The notes under the pieces were generated by a model. The model was given only the letters and a program-made list of their open reading frames with translations. It ran no database searches and had not been told where the DNA came from. A program made the position numbers and the translations under genes. Below are positions 42,501 to 53,170 of a DNA stretch of 64,000 bases, piece after piece. How positions within the stretch are numbered: the first letter of the stretch is position 1; the number at the start of each line of letters is the position of its first letter. This DNA is from Paratrimastix pyriformis. Taxonomy: Eukaryota; Preaxostyla; Paratrimastigidae. Location of the stretch: contig JAPMOS010000001.1 in assembly GCA_027972325.1 (NCBI GenBank), positions 1,591,821 to 1,655,820 of the forward strand, read 5' to 3'.

Positions 42501-45500
42501 TGGCCACGCGGCGCATGGTGGCCCCGATGGCCGCCTCCGAGAAAGGCCCCCCCGGGCTCTCCTCGAACGGGTCCTGCAGCGCGTCCCCGGGCCCATGCAG
42601 GCGAGGGATGCGGGGCCCAGACAGCAAGGGTGAGGGGTGCGGCCCCCATATAGAAAGGGTGAGGGGCCCGGCCCCCATATAGAAAGGGTGAGGGGTGCGG
42701 CCCCCATATAGAAAGGGTGAGGGGCCCGGCCCGGTGGCCAGGCTCCTTAGTTAGCCTCACACGAGGCTGCATTAACACGAGACTGACTGACTGGCGGCCG
42801 TGAGCGAGGGGAGGGCGAGGCAGGGGAGAGGGGAGGAGGGGGAGGGCTGGCCTGGGCGTGGGAGGCGGACCACGAGGGTGAGGATGTGGAACATGACCCG
42901 CCCGACGGCCCCCATCAGGAGCCGGTCCCGGTGGGGGGCCGTCAGCCCCTCGGCCAACAGTACGTTGAAGACGCCCTCGTGCAGCCCCGGCTCGCAGTAG
43001 GCCCGCGCGCAGAGGGGCCCCATGTGCCGCCTGGCAGATCCGCACGCCCACCCAGCCACCCAGCCGCCAAGCCACCCAGCCGCCAAGCCACCCAGCCGCC
43101 AAGCCACCAAGCCACCCAGCCACCCAGCCGCCAAGCCACCCAGCCACCACCAAGCCAGTCAGCCACCCAGCCACCCAGCCACCCAGCCACCAAGCCACCA
43201 CCAAGCCAGTCAGCCAGCCAGCCAGTGTCAGCCAGTCAGCCAGTCAGCCAGACACCACCACCGCCACCTCAGTGAGGACCGGCCCAGCTCGGGGGCTCGG
43301 GGGCTGGGGGCTGGGGCTGGGGCTGGGGCGCTGGGGAAGCTGGGGCTGGGGCTGGGGCTGGGGCTGGGGGCTGGGGGCTGCTGGGGGCTGCTGGGGGCTG
43401 CTGGGGGCTGGGCTGGGGGCTGGGGGCTGGGGGCTGGGCTGGGGCTGGGGGCTGGGGGCTGGGGGCTGGGGGCTGGGGGCTGGGGCTGGGGGCTGGGGCT
43501 GGGGGCTGGGCTGGGGGCTGGGGGCTGGGCTGGGGGTCGAATGTGGGCGGACTCGAGGAGGGCCTTCCTGGTGAGCGGCTCCGAGCCGGGGCGGGGCGGC
43601 ATGGCACGGAGCAGGGCCTGCACGGTCCGGTTGCGCGCCTGAAGCGAACCGCAAGCACCGCAAGCACACCGCAAGCACCACCGCCCAGAAGCAGCACTGC
43701 CCCGGATGAGGCCCGAGCCGCCGGGCGGGGGGAGGCGGAAGCGTGGGGGGAGGAAGGCGGCCCGAGGCGGGTCGGGGGCGGCCACGGACCTCGGCACTTG
43801 GGGCCTGGGCGAGGAGCGGCCCCACCACCTCGTCCTGGTAGGCCCCCAGGAAGGCTCCCAGATCCTGCCGCACAGCCCGCCCCCCATCCGGTCGGCGGTC
43901 AGTCGGAAGGAACCGGGCGGTGCCCCCAGGAGGCGGTGCCCCCAGGAGGCGGGGCCCCCAGGAGGGGCGGAGCTCCCAGTCGAGGCGGTGGTGGGGCGGC
44001 GTCGGGACGGACGGGGCAGCCGAGCCAGGGGTAGGGGAACTCCTGCAGGGGCAGCTCATGGGCGGCCCAGAGGTGGGCCAGCTGTGGCAGGGCCGCCCCC
44101 ACGTAGGCCTCCACCCGGAGCGGATGGGCCAGCGCGTCCAGGGCCCGCCCCAGGGCCAGCCGCAGGGTGACCGCTGCCCGCCCAAGAGCCAGCCACCCCA
44201 AGCCCCGGTCCGCATCTCGTCGCGTCAGTCGCGGCCGAGCGAGCGGTTGGCGGGCAGGAGGGAGCAGTGAGGGGCCGGGAGGGGGAAGGTGCGGCGGAGT
44301 TATGAGGGAGAAGGGGCGAAGGGGGAGGGCGGAGGGGGAGCCGGCGCGGACGGGCGCAGGCCCAGTAGGCTGCGAGGGCCTCGAGGACGGTCGCCTCGAC
44401 CCTGGCCGCCCCGGCCACCAGGGATACCGCCCCGTGGGCCAGCCGGGCCAGCACGAGCACCTGTGTCCGGGTCTGCTCCACGTCCACAGGCCCCGCCCCC
44501 GGGTGGCTCCCTCCCGCCGGCTCCCGCTCCCCCCCCGGCCCTGGGCGCCCACAAACCACCCCAATCAACACCGGTCCGAATGAGGCGGGGGCCGGGCGGC
44601 GGACCGGGCGGGGGCCTGAGGCGGGGCAGGGGGAGCAGGGCGTCCTGGAGGCGGGCCCAGGTGGCCTCGAGGGGCTCCGAGTGGAGGAGCGCCTGCAGGG
44701 CCCCCGTGGCCACTATGTACCGCTGGGCGGCGGGCGTCATGGCCCGCAGCAGCCGCGCGTAGGCGCCCTGCAGGAAGGCCCGGTCCTGCGGGTTGGCCCG
44801 GTCCCCGCTGGGGGCCGCCTCGGGGAGGGCGTGGAGGTGGGCGTGCATCAGCAGCGTCCCCGTCAGGTCTGCCCCGCCCCCGCAGCGAGTCCCAACCCCC
44901 GGCGCCCCACAGCGAGAGGTCCGGATGGCGCACGGTGAACGACCGGGGCCGGGGCCGGGGCCGGGGCCGGGGCGCGGGAGGAAAGCGGGGCGCGGGAGTG
45001 CCCGGGCGGACCGATGGCGGGCCAGAGGATGGTGGGCAGGGGGATGGCCCCGAGCCGCTTGACGAAGTTCTGGTAGACCCGCCGCACGGGGACCCGCCCA
45101 GCCAGCGAGCGCGGCTCGCCATCCTGCCCTCGCCCGCAGCCCGCCCGCAACCCGCATGGACCCGACGCCCGTCAGCGGGCAGCATCCCGTGGCGCCGCTC
45201 GGCGGTCCGTCCAGGGCCCGTCGGGAGGATGGGCGAGGGGGCCGGCCCGAGGAGGCGGAGAGGCGGAGGGCGGACCCGCATACAGGCCGGGCAGGCGCCC
45301 GCGGGGGCTTGGGTGGCCTGGGACAGCACGCTCATCACCAGCACCAACAGCGGCAGGGCCCCCTCCACCGGCTGGCGGCCAGGGGCACAGGACGGTCGGT
45401 TCGCCGTGTGGGTGGCGGGTGGGGCATGCATGAGCCGAGGGAAGCTGTGGGTGGCGGATGTGCGGCGGATGTGTGGCGTGGGTGCCGGCGGGTGGCGGGG

Positions 45501-48500
45501 GCGGACCCTCTCTGCGGGGCGCGACCGAGACGGGAGGGGCGCCAGTGCCGGCTCGACGAAGGCCCACAGGATACCCGCCGCCTCGCCCCCGGGAGTCCCC
45601 AGCAGCTGGGCCGTGTGGCCCGGGAAGAGGGGCAGCAGGCTCTGCACAATCTGTGCCGCCACAGGCACCAGCGAGGGGCCAGATATCGGCACGAGGCCAG
45701 AGGGATGGGGATGGGATGACGGGCGGGGGGGGGGGGGGGGGGGGGGGGGGGTATGGCAGCTGAGGATGGGCAGGCGGGCGGGACCTGGGTCTTGACCTCG
45801 CGTGCCGTGGCGGGGTGGCAGAGGAGCGCCCCCATGGCCCCCACCACCGGACAGGGGCCTGCCGGCGGGGCCTCGGGCCCGTCGGGGTCGAGTGGTTGGT
45901 GGCAGGGGGCTCCCACCCGGGCGAGGGCCCCCAGCAGCCGGGCGCAGGCGGCCAGCAGGTCGCCGCTCAGCGGGGCCGCAGAGGGGCCCCCGGGGGGCGG
46001 CGGGAGCAGGTCCGAGGGCAGCGGCTTCACCTGGGGCGCCAGGGGCGGGTGGGCCGCGGGGCCCTCGCTGCCCGGCCGGGCGCTGGGGGCGCGGGGCGGC
46101 TCGGGGTCGACATCGAGGCCGAAGTCGCCGTCCAGCGAGGAGCACTCGTCGCCTCCGCCATCCACAGCGATGGGCGTCGCCGCCGAGCCGGGCCCCACCA
46201 GCACCGGCCCCGCAGGCCAGGCGCCCTCGGGGGCGCCCCCACAGAGGACCCGCAGCCCCTCGGCCGTCGCCATCCGCCCCGCTGCCTGCAGTGGTGGTAG
46301 GTGGTGGGTGGTGGGTGGTGGGTGGTGGGTGGTGGGTGCCATGTGTGTGTGTGCGTGTGTCGTCAAGAGGAAAGAAGTAACGGATTTGTTTTGGACAGGA
46401 AGAAGGGCAATGATGAAAGGGACAAGTCGGCATGACAAGGGAGTTCACACAGCAGCGAGGCGCTAGACGGCAGGAAGAGGCCCAGGAGTGTGCGTGTGAG
46501 TGTGTGCGCGTGGGGGAGGGTTAGGGTGAGGGTGGCCACCCACGCACGCGCCCCGCGCCCCTAACCCTCACCCTTGATGCTCGGAGGGGGCTGAGCGTGT
46601 TTTGGGGGCTGGGAGGAGTGGGCGAGCGGGTGGCCACCGTGCGGACCTCGATGAGTGGCCGCCGGGCGGCCTCGATGAGCGGCTCCAGGCGGAGAGCCTG
46701 CACGACCCGCTGGGGGAAGGCTGCACGCTGGGCGCCGGCCTCGAGGCCCCCCTCGCCCCAGGCAGCGTGGGCCGGGGCCACCGGGGCCCACCCGCCCGGC
46801 AGCCCGGTGGCGCAGGAGGGGCGCCCCTCGGGCACGTGGGCCCCGTGGGGGAAGGCCGCCATGCAGGGGGCCGGCACGGGGAAGCCCGGCCCGGGGGCGG
46901 CCCGCTCGAGAAGGCGCACCAGGGGCCCCGCAACCTGCCCCAGGGCCCGGGGAAGCTCCCCCAGGAGCCCCTCCCAGAGCTGCCCCGGACCCGCACTCCC
47001 CCGATGAGAAGCGGCCAGCGGGCCATCAGCCCACAGGCCGGCAGATCGGGACCCCCCCCACTCTCTCTCTCTCCCCCCAGGCGGCCGGGCGAAGAGGTAC
47101 AGGAGGGCGCACCCGCGGGAGCGAGGGGGCGAGGGGCGGACCTGGCCAGCGGTGGCCGCGAGTTGGTCGAGGAGCCCCATGGCCCCCTCGGGCCCACGCT
47201 CGGCCGCCCGGGGGGCCCCGGGGGGGCACCAGCGGCCCTCCAGGCAGCCCGCGAGGGAGCCCACCAGGTCGAGCAGCTCCACCAGCCGCCCCGCCCCCCC
47301 CGGCGGCCCTTCCGCGGGCGATGAGGCCGCCTCGGGCTGTAAGTGCGGCCCGTGCCATGTCGGCCAATGACGAGGGGGCAGGAGGCGGAGGCGGTAAGGG
47401 CAAAGCAGCGGCAGGGGCGGCAACAGGGGCGGCAACAGGGGCGCGCTCAGACCGGGGCATCGCCATCATCGGCCCCGCCGTCTCCAACCTGCTGCTGCTG
47501 CTGCTGCTGCTGCTGGGCCCGCGGGCCCGCGAGGGCATCTTCAGCGAGCCGCCTCAGGGCGGCTGCCACGGCGTGCCAGCGGGGGCCCTCGAGCTCCCAC
47601 TGCGAGGCCGGCGGGCCGGGCGGGGACGGTTGCTGGGGCGGGCCCTGCAGTGAGGTCAGCGCCACGGCCGAGGGCCGCTCGGGCCGCTCGAGCACAAGCG
47701 GGTCCAGGCTCGCTGCCCGTGCCCCACCCAGTACCCCAAACGCCACGGCAGCGGACGGACGATGGGCAACCGTGGCAGGGCGCCCGGCGCCCGGGACGGA
47801 CCCCTGAGGGCGGCCAGCTGGATCTCGGCCGATGGCTGGGGGCCCTCGCCGCTGGGCGGCAGCGGCACCAGCGCCCCGCCCGGGCCCCGCTCGGCCCAGG
47901 GCAGCCCCTCGAAGGCCCCCCAGAGCCGCATGGGGTGGGCGCGCCCGAAGGCGGCCATCTCGGGGCAACAGGCGGGGTGAGCCGAGGCCGGGCCGCACAC
48001 GGGGGGCCGCAGGAGGTCCGGCAGGGGCGGCCGCAGCAGCAGGGCCCCGTCGGGCAGGGCGCTCAGCCCCACCAGACGCGGGGCGGAGCCTGGGGCGGCC
48101 TCGGTAAAGGGCCCGCCGCAAGATGCGGCCAGGAGGGCCGCCAGCCGGAAGGGCGGCAGGGCCGGGGGCCCGGGCGTCTCGGCCAGCCCCTCGAGGAGCC
48201 CCTCCGCCTCCGCCTCCGCCTCGGCCGCCCCCGCGGCCCCCAGCCGGCAGGCGCTCAACACGGCCCCCAGAAGCAGCGCCGAGTCCCGGTCCCTGGGGGC
48301 AGGCCGCGCAAGGAGGAGAGGCGTTTGGCGCGAGGAGGAGAGGCGTTTGGGGGAGAGGTCCGTGATGGGGGCGGTGGGCATCCCCTCGGCACGGGCCCGT
48401 GCCGCCCTCCCATTGGCCGCGTGGCTCAGGGGGCAGGCAGCCGGGCGGACCCGACGACACGTCGCAGGGGGCCCCCGGGCCTGCCGAAGGCGACCCCCAG

Positions 48501-51500
48501 GGCGGCGATGAGCGGCGGGGCGGCCAGGCGGCGCCAGACGAGGGCCCCGCAGCAGCGCAGCCCGAAGGAGCGGACCGTGGCCACCTCGGTGCTGCCCCGG
48601 GGCCGGGCGCTGGTGCGGCCCCCGGCCCCCCCGTGGGGGCCCCCGCTCAGCCAGCCGGGCAGCTGTCCAGGTGGCAGGAGAGGGAGGGTGACGGGCGGCC
48701 AGGTGAGGTGGGCTGGTGGGTGAAGCCGGCCGATGGCCACGGGGAGGGGGGCCGTCTGGGATGGGCGGACCCGGTCCACGAAGTAGCGGCTCAGGGGCGC
48801 CCACAGGGCGGCCAGGGCGGCCTCCGAGGGCAGCGCGGGCTGGGCAGGGGGCAGCTGGGCGGCGGCGGGGGCAGCCTCGAGGAGCGCCTGCAATGCCACC
48901 AGCACCCAGCCCGCGAGGGGCGTCTCGGTTGCCCCCAGGCTGCCGCCGCCACCCCGCAACACGCAGCCGCGGCCCCACATTGTCATGGAGCCTTGGGCAG
49001 GCCGGATGGCCGGGCCGAGGGTGGGCGGGGCGGGGCGGGGCGGGGCGGGGCGGGGCGGGACGAACCGGGAGAGGATGGTCGTCAGGGGCGCCACCAGCCC
49101 GTGGCGGGCGGCCATAGGCATCGTCTCGGCCCGCAGCGACGCCCCGTGGGCCACCAGCTGCGCCCTGCACCACCAGCCCGCCCAACATAGAGGCCGCGTC
49201 AGGAGGGTCGCCATCCCGCTCGGCCGGAGGCAGGGGCAGGGGCGAGCGGGGCGGGCGAGCGGGGGGGCGGGGGCGGGGGGCGGGGGGCGGGGGGCGGGGG
49301 GCGGGGGCGGGGGAGGGGTCTGTGCGTGCCGACCAGGCCATGGTGGGGAGGGCGTCCGGGGGGCGGGCCAAGAGCAGCTGGGCGGCGCATTCCTCGAGGG
49401 CCTCGGCGGCCAGCCCCAGACGAGCCCCATGGCGGCGCGCCCTCGCCGGCCTCCTCGCCGCTGCGCCTCCGTTTGGCCTCGGGCAGGCCGAACCGCCCCG
49501 CGCGCCCCGCCCCGGGGGCCTCCGGGGGACGGGGCCGCAGCGCATGCCGAGGTCCCTCCGCCAGCCGGCGCAGCTCGGCCGGCCCCAGCCGCGCCACGGG
49601 GCCCTCCTGGAGCCCGTTGAACTGCCCACCACAGTCGGGCGCCGCGAGAGGGGTGTTGGCGAGACGGTACGCAGCCCACGGCGGGGCATGGGCCGCAAGG
49701 TGGCAGGCCCAGTGCAGGGATGGAGGGAGGAGGAGGAGGAGGAGGAGGAGGAGGGGGGGGGCCGACCGCATCGGCCAGGTCGCAGGCGAGCTCGAGGAGG
49801 CCGTGGGTGCGCCCGTCGAGGCGGTAGCGTTGCTCTGTGGTCAGCCTGCGCCCCCGCGTCCCGCGCCCATGGCGGCTCAAGTCAAGGCAGCCGAAATCAC
49901 GCCCCACGGGCAGCAAGGCGAGGCAGAGGCGGACCGGACGGAGGGCGCTTGGGGCGGGCAGGCGATGGTCCCCTGGGCCAGGTCGCCCCACAGGAGCCGC
50001 CACAGGTCCCCCACGACCGGCCCCGCCGCGCCCGGGGCCCCGGGAAGGCCGCCGTCCGTGTCCCTGCAGCCGTGGCAGCGCCCCATGTGGAACGGGAGGG
50101 GAAAGGAGCTCAGGGGGAGCGGCGGAGAGGCGCGGGCAGGGAGGGCTGCGGTCGGGGCGGGGCGGGGGCGGACTCGAGGTTGCGGAAGAGGAGCGCCTCC
50201 ACCCGGAAGAACTGGACGCACGCATCCTGCGGGCAGCCCCCCACCGGCCCGGGTCGAGCGAGTGGGGGTCGGTCAGTCGTGCCGGCCGCGACCCGAGCAG
50301 CCGCCCCACCGGCGGCCGGGCGAAGAGTGCGGCTCCCAGCGGGCCACCCCGACGGGGGCGGAAGAAGAGACGGGGAGGCAGGGGAGAGGGGTGACGGTTG
50401 GGCCGCGAGGCAGCAGCCGCGGACCCGGAGCTGCTTGTTGGCGTAGAGGCCCATCACCGTCGGGTGCACCGCCAGGCAGAAGGCGCGCGCATCCCTGCGG
50501 CCGCCCCCCGAGGTCGCCGTCCAACCAGCCCAGAGAATGAAAGGGGCATGACGGCGATGTTGCTGCTGCGTTCTGTCACTCCACTCGCAACCGGCACCCG
50601 CATGCACATCTGCATATCTGAGGTCTGTGTGCCCCCGTTTGTGTTGCTCTGTTTGCTGCCTCCTCGATCCGCCCCCAGGAAACGGCCGCACGTCCATCGA
50701 CTGGAACGCGTGGTCTGCCCATTGACCGCGAGGAGCGCCACCAGGCGGCGGTGGCGGGCGCGGCAGAGGGGGCACCGGGGCGGGGCGGACTGGGGGGAGC
50801 CGGCCGAGCTGAGGCGCAGCAGCGAGGCGGCCCCCTCCAAGGCGGCCCGGAGAGCGATCCTGACCGAGCGGGCGCCGGCCCATCAGAACCCCGGCACGAG
50901 ACGCCGGACACGGGGAAGCAGCGGTCAGGTGGGAAACAGTTGAAGGCGACGATGGCCGGGGGAGGGAGGGGAGGGAGGGACTGACACGCGGTCCATGCCT
51001 GCGAGGTCGGCCAGCAGGATCTGCTTGATTGCATCCAGGGGCAGCCTCAGCTTCTGAGCACTGTACGGTCCCATGCCCGCGGCGATGCAGCCCGCCCGAA
51101 TGATTCGATGACGGCCGTCAGGCGAGGGGCGAGGGGCGAGGGGCGAGGGGCGAGGGGCGAGGGGCGAGGGGCGAGGGGCGAGGGGCGAGGGGCGAGGGGC
51201 GAGGGGTTGAGTGGTTGAGGAGTTGAGGGGCAGGCCTGAGCTCGGAAGGGACGGAGGTCGCCAACTGCCCCAGCACCAGGGCTGCCTGGGCGTAGCCCTC
51301 ACCTGCAAGGCGCCCCAAGGGCCATGAGCGCAACGACAGGCGCGATGGCCAGGGGACGAGCCCGGGGCGACATGATGGTGGGCGCCGCAGACCGGCCGTG
51401 GGGGCCCGGAGGATTTTGAGGGCGAGCAGCTCGACCGCCTTGCGCCACTCGGGGCCCACGAAGGCGTGGCAGTAGTGCGGTACCTCGAGCATCCGGTGCA

Positions 51501-51947
51501 GCAGGTCCAGGTAGGGCTCGCGGGCATCCTCCCAGCGGCGCTCCAGATGGTCCAGCACATGCGCGATGATCTCCCGGACTGTCCCGCCCAGCCGATAAAG
51601 ACGCACGGGCGCTCCCCCGAACGTAGCCGGCCCTGCCAAGAGATCGCAGCACATGAATAAGAATGCAGGTCAGGAGGGAGCAGACTGAGGGTCGGGATCA
51701 GGAGGTCGTGGAATGCGGTGTAGACTGGGGCCATCTTGGCCTTGGTGTTGAGGTTGCTGACGTCATCCATCACGCTCCTCAGAAAATCCCATGTCAGCCG
51801 AGTGCCAGTCAAAGTGGCAATGTCAAGCTCCATGATCACTTCGGGCTGAGAGATGATGTCTCGGACGCGTGTTAAGGATGGGACCATCTTTCGGATGCCT
51901 CCCTTCTCAGATTTGAGATTTTCAAGAGCTCCAATGAGGGAGAGCAT
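30593..51947 (-). CDS. ATM: ATM/Tel1 serine/threonine kinase (PIKK), 21-kb gene
   Basis: ATM is the double-strand-break checkpoint kinase. The first exon starts [20 protein letters not shown] at 51947 and contains the TAN-type segment ([30 protein letters not shown]). The next conserved block is [20 protein letters not shown] (about 51500). HEAT-like helical exons fill about 51-43 kb and FAT-like repeats about 43-33 kb. The kinase domain spans about 32440-30750: [24 protein letters not shown]-like [11 protein letters not shown], catalytic loop [13 protein letters not shown], and DLG in [12 protein letters not shown]. Then come [20 protein letters not shown] and [20 protein letters not shown] closes as [19 protein letters not shown], spliced across an 89-nt intron (30612-30700) to WSPWL and the stop. 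Kinase motifs are intact. There are dozens of exons, most borders are unresolved, and I infer a single gene from domain order and the common strand. Confidence 0.8.
31962..32019. repeat. (GGGCA)n repeat in ATM intron
   Basis: About eleven 5-bp units lie between kinase-domain exons. Confidence 0.9.
34213..34236. repeat. Poly-G tract (poly-C in the ATM sense) at a 3' splice site
   Basis: On the ATM sense strand this is a C run followed by CCTGCCGGGGGCCCAG and the exon reading [14 protein letters not shown]. It borders the intron that holds the Tc1 element. Confidence 0.85.
34247..35528 (-). mobile_element. Tc1-type (DD34E) DNA transposon in an ATM intron
   Basis: The element is 1282 bp. Its ends are inverted repeats beginning CAGTATGTCCAACAATAAAC. 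The first 20 bp are identical; position 21 differs (G/T), and AGCCAC then matches again. It is flanked by TA at 34245-34246 and TA at 35529-35530, the target duplication expected for Tc1/mariner. It contains one transposase reading frame in the same orientation as ATM. It sits in the intron between the ATM exon ending at 35601 (donor GTCCGC) and the exon starting near 34205. Near-perfect ends and an almost open transposase suggest a fairly recent insertion. Confidence 0.95.
34363..35355 (-). pseudogene. Tc1 transposase with one internal stop
   Basis: The frame begins [19 protein letters not shown], an N-terminal helix-turn-helix ([18 protein letters not shown]) with a second helical unit ([23 protein letters not shown]). 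The catalytic triad is present. First Asp is in [11 protein letters not shown]. Second Asp is in [12 protein letters not shown]. The Glu is in [18 protein letters not shown], exactly 34 residues after the second Asp. A single TGA at 34924-34926 interrupts the frame between DWS and VLFSDE; otherwise it is open for 330 codons to a stop at 34363. The copy is thus probably non-autonomous unless the TGA is read through. Confidence 0.9.
36083..36222. repeat. AGGCCAAGGCAGGG-type minisatellite in ATM intron
   Basis: Imperfect units of 14-29 bp built from AGGCCAAGGCAG and AGGGCCAGGCAG lie in tandem. Confidence 0.85.
41819..41917. repeat. 10-bp GCTGAGGGCG minisatellite in ATM intron
   Basis: About ten tandem, nearly identical units lie directly next to an exon border. 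Confidence 0.9.
42128..42246. repeat. (GGAT)n microsatellite in ATM intron
   Basis: About 28 GGAT units are interrupted by occasional TGGGAT variants. Confidence 0.9.
42609..42726. repeat. 29-bp tandem repeat in ATM intron
   Basis: About three and a half units contain GGGTGAGGGG, a variable TGC/CCC, then GGCCCCCATATAGAAA. It lies beside a copy of the dispersed hairpin repeat. Confidence 0.85.
42746..42795 (-). repeat. Dispersed short repeat with GCCTC/GAGGC hairpin, full copy
   Basis: This is the inverted copy of the block at 15479-15526. On the minus strand it reads GTCAGTCAGTCTCGTGTTAA, GCAGCCTCGTGTGAGGC, then TAACTAAGGAG. Confidence 0.7.
43036..43250. repeat. CCAAGCCACCCAGC-type minisatellite in ATM intron
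   Basis: Units of 8-16 bp made from CCACCCAGC and CGCCAAG repeat imperfectly, ending in (CAGC)n. Confidence 0.8.
43300..43540. repeat. GGGGCT-type minisatellite in ATM intron
   Basis: GGGGCTG and GGGGGCTG units alternate over about 240 nt. The strand carries many G runs, so quadruplex formation is plausible. Confidence 0.85.
45724..45751. repeat. Poly-G tract (poly-C in the ATM sense)
   Basis: This is a G run of about 28 nt inside an ATM intron; on the sense strand it is poly-C. Confidence 0.85.
51118..51206. repeat. 8-bp GAGGGGCG minisatellite in ATM intron
   Basis: About eleven perfect tandem copies lie between two of the most N-terminal ATM exons. Confidence 0.9.
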
Positions 51948-52061
51948 CGGAGCACTCAGCAGCCCTGACAAGCACAGTGAAAATCCCCTCTTAGGTTCGA
52001 GGCGCATTCGCTGGCATTCAGGAGGACGGAAGCAACTGACAGCGAAAAACCGGATCCCCCA

Positions 52062-53090
52062 ATCCGGGGTGGGTACTTCTCCTGCTTCCTGAACATTTGT
52101 TCTTCGTCCTTTGGGACACTCTTTGCGGTGACCATTGGACTTGCCCTCCTTTATTTTGCGGTTGCGGCAGCGTACTGGCATCCTGAGCCGAATCGCTGTG
52201 AGATGACATACATGATGGCTAACTATCTCCAAATTGATCTGCCATCCAATGTGACCGAACGTTTCCCGCCATATTATAAACTTGTGCGCTATGTTGAGGG
52301 GTTGCCTCCTCGGGGGACGGTCTGTGGGCGAAACATTTGACTTCGAGTTTGAGAACGAACTCATGTAGTATCGTGAGATGCTGGATGGCTTTCCGATCCT
52401 CTTCATCCCAGGAAACGCCGGCTCCGCCAATCAGGTCTGCCCCCGCCTCCTCGCGGACGAGCCCGTCGAGACCGTGGTCGTGGGACGCAGGTCCGGTCAT
52501 TGGGAGCCGAGTCGTCCCGGATGGAGGGCGTCCCCCTGGTCCGGGACGACCACCTCGGGGCCCTGCCAGACCACCTTGCCCCCCAGCAGGAGCGCCGCTG
52601 GGCCAACAAGCTGAACTTCTATGCGGTTGATTTCGACGAGGAGCTCTCGGCCCTCTCCGGTAGCGTCCTCGAGAGGCAGAGCGCATTCTCGGCCCAGGCT
52701 GCCGCCTTCTTGCTCGCCCTCTACGGCCCGCCCCAGCCCACCAATGGCCCTGCCCCCGAGCAGGTCCGTCGTGGCGGCCCTGCGACTGCTGCCATCCCTG
52801 ATTCGATCTCATTTTTTGTGTGCCCGTTTCCCATGCGGCGGTCCGATGGCAGCCCCGACTCATCGTGGTGGGGCACAGCATGGGTGGCGTTGTTGCCCAC
52901 TCGCTCGCCATCCACCAGCCGGCCGTGATCCCCCTCGGGGCCATCCACACCATCGTCGCGCTGGCTGCCCCACTCGCGTCTGCGCCTGCCTCTCGCCTCC
53001 ACCCTCCAGTCCATCCTCCACTCGACCCCGCCGATATTATCGCACTGGCCCTCTGGCGTGTGCGTGTGTGCGTGTGTGTGCGCGTGTGTG

Positions 53091-53170
<80 letters not shown>

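Noticed and set aside
42128-42726. Regularly repeated blocks that could suggest a CRISPR array
   Set aside because: The units are direct tandem repeats without unique spacers, and no cas-like gene is near. The region is intronic DNA of a eukaryotic gene.
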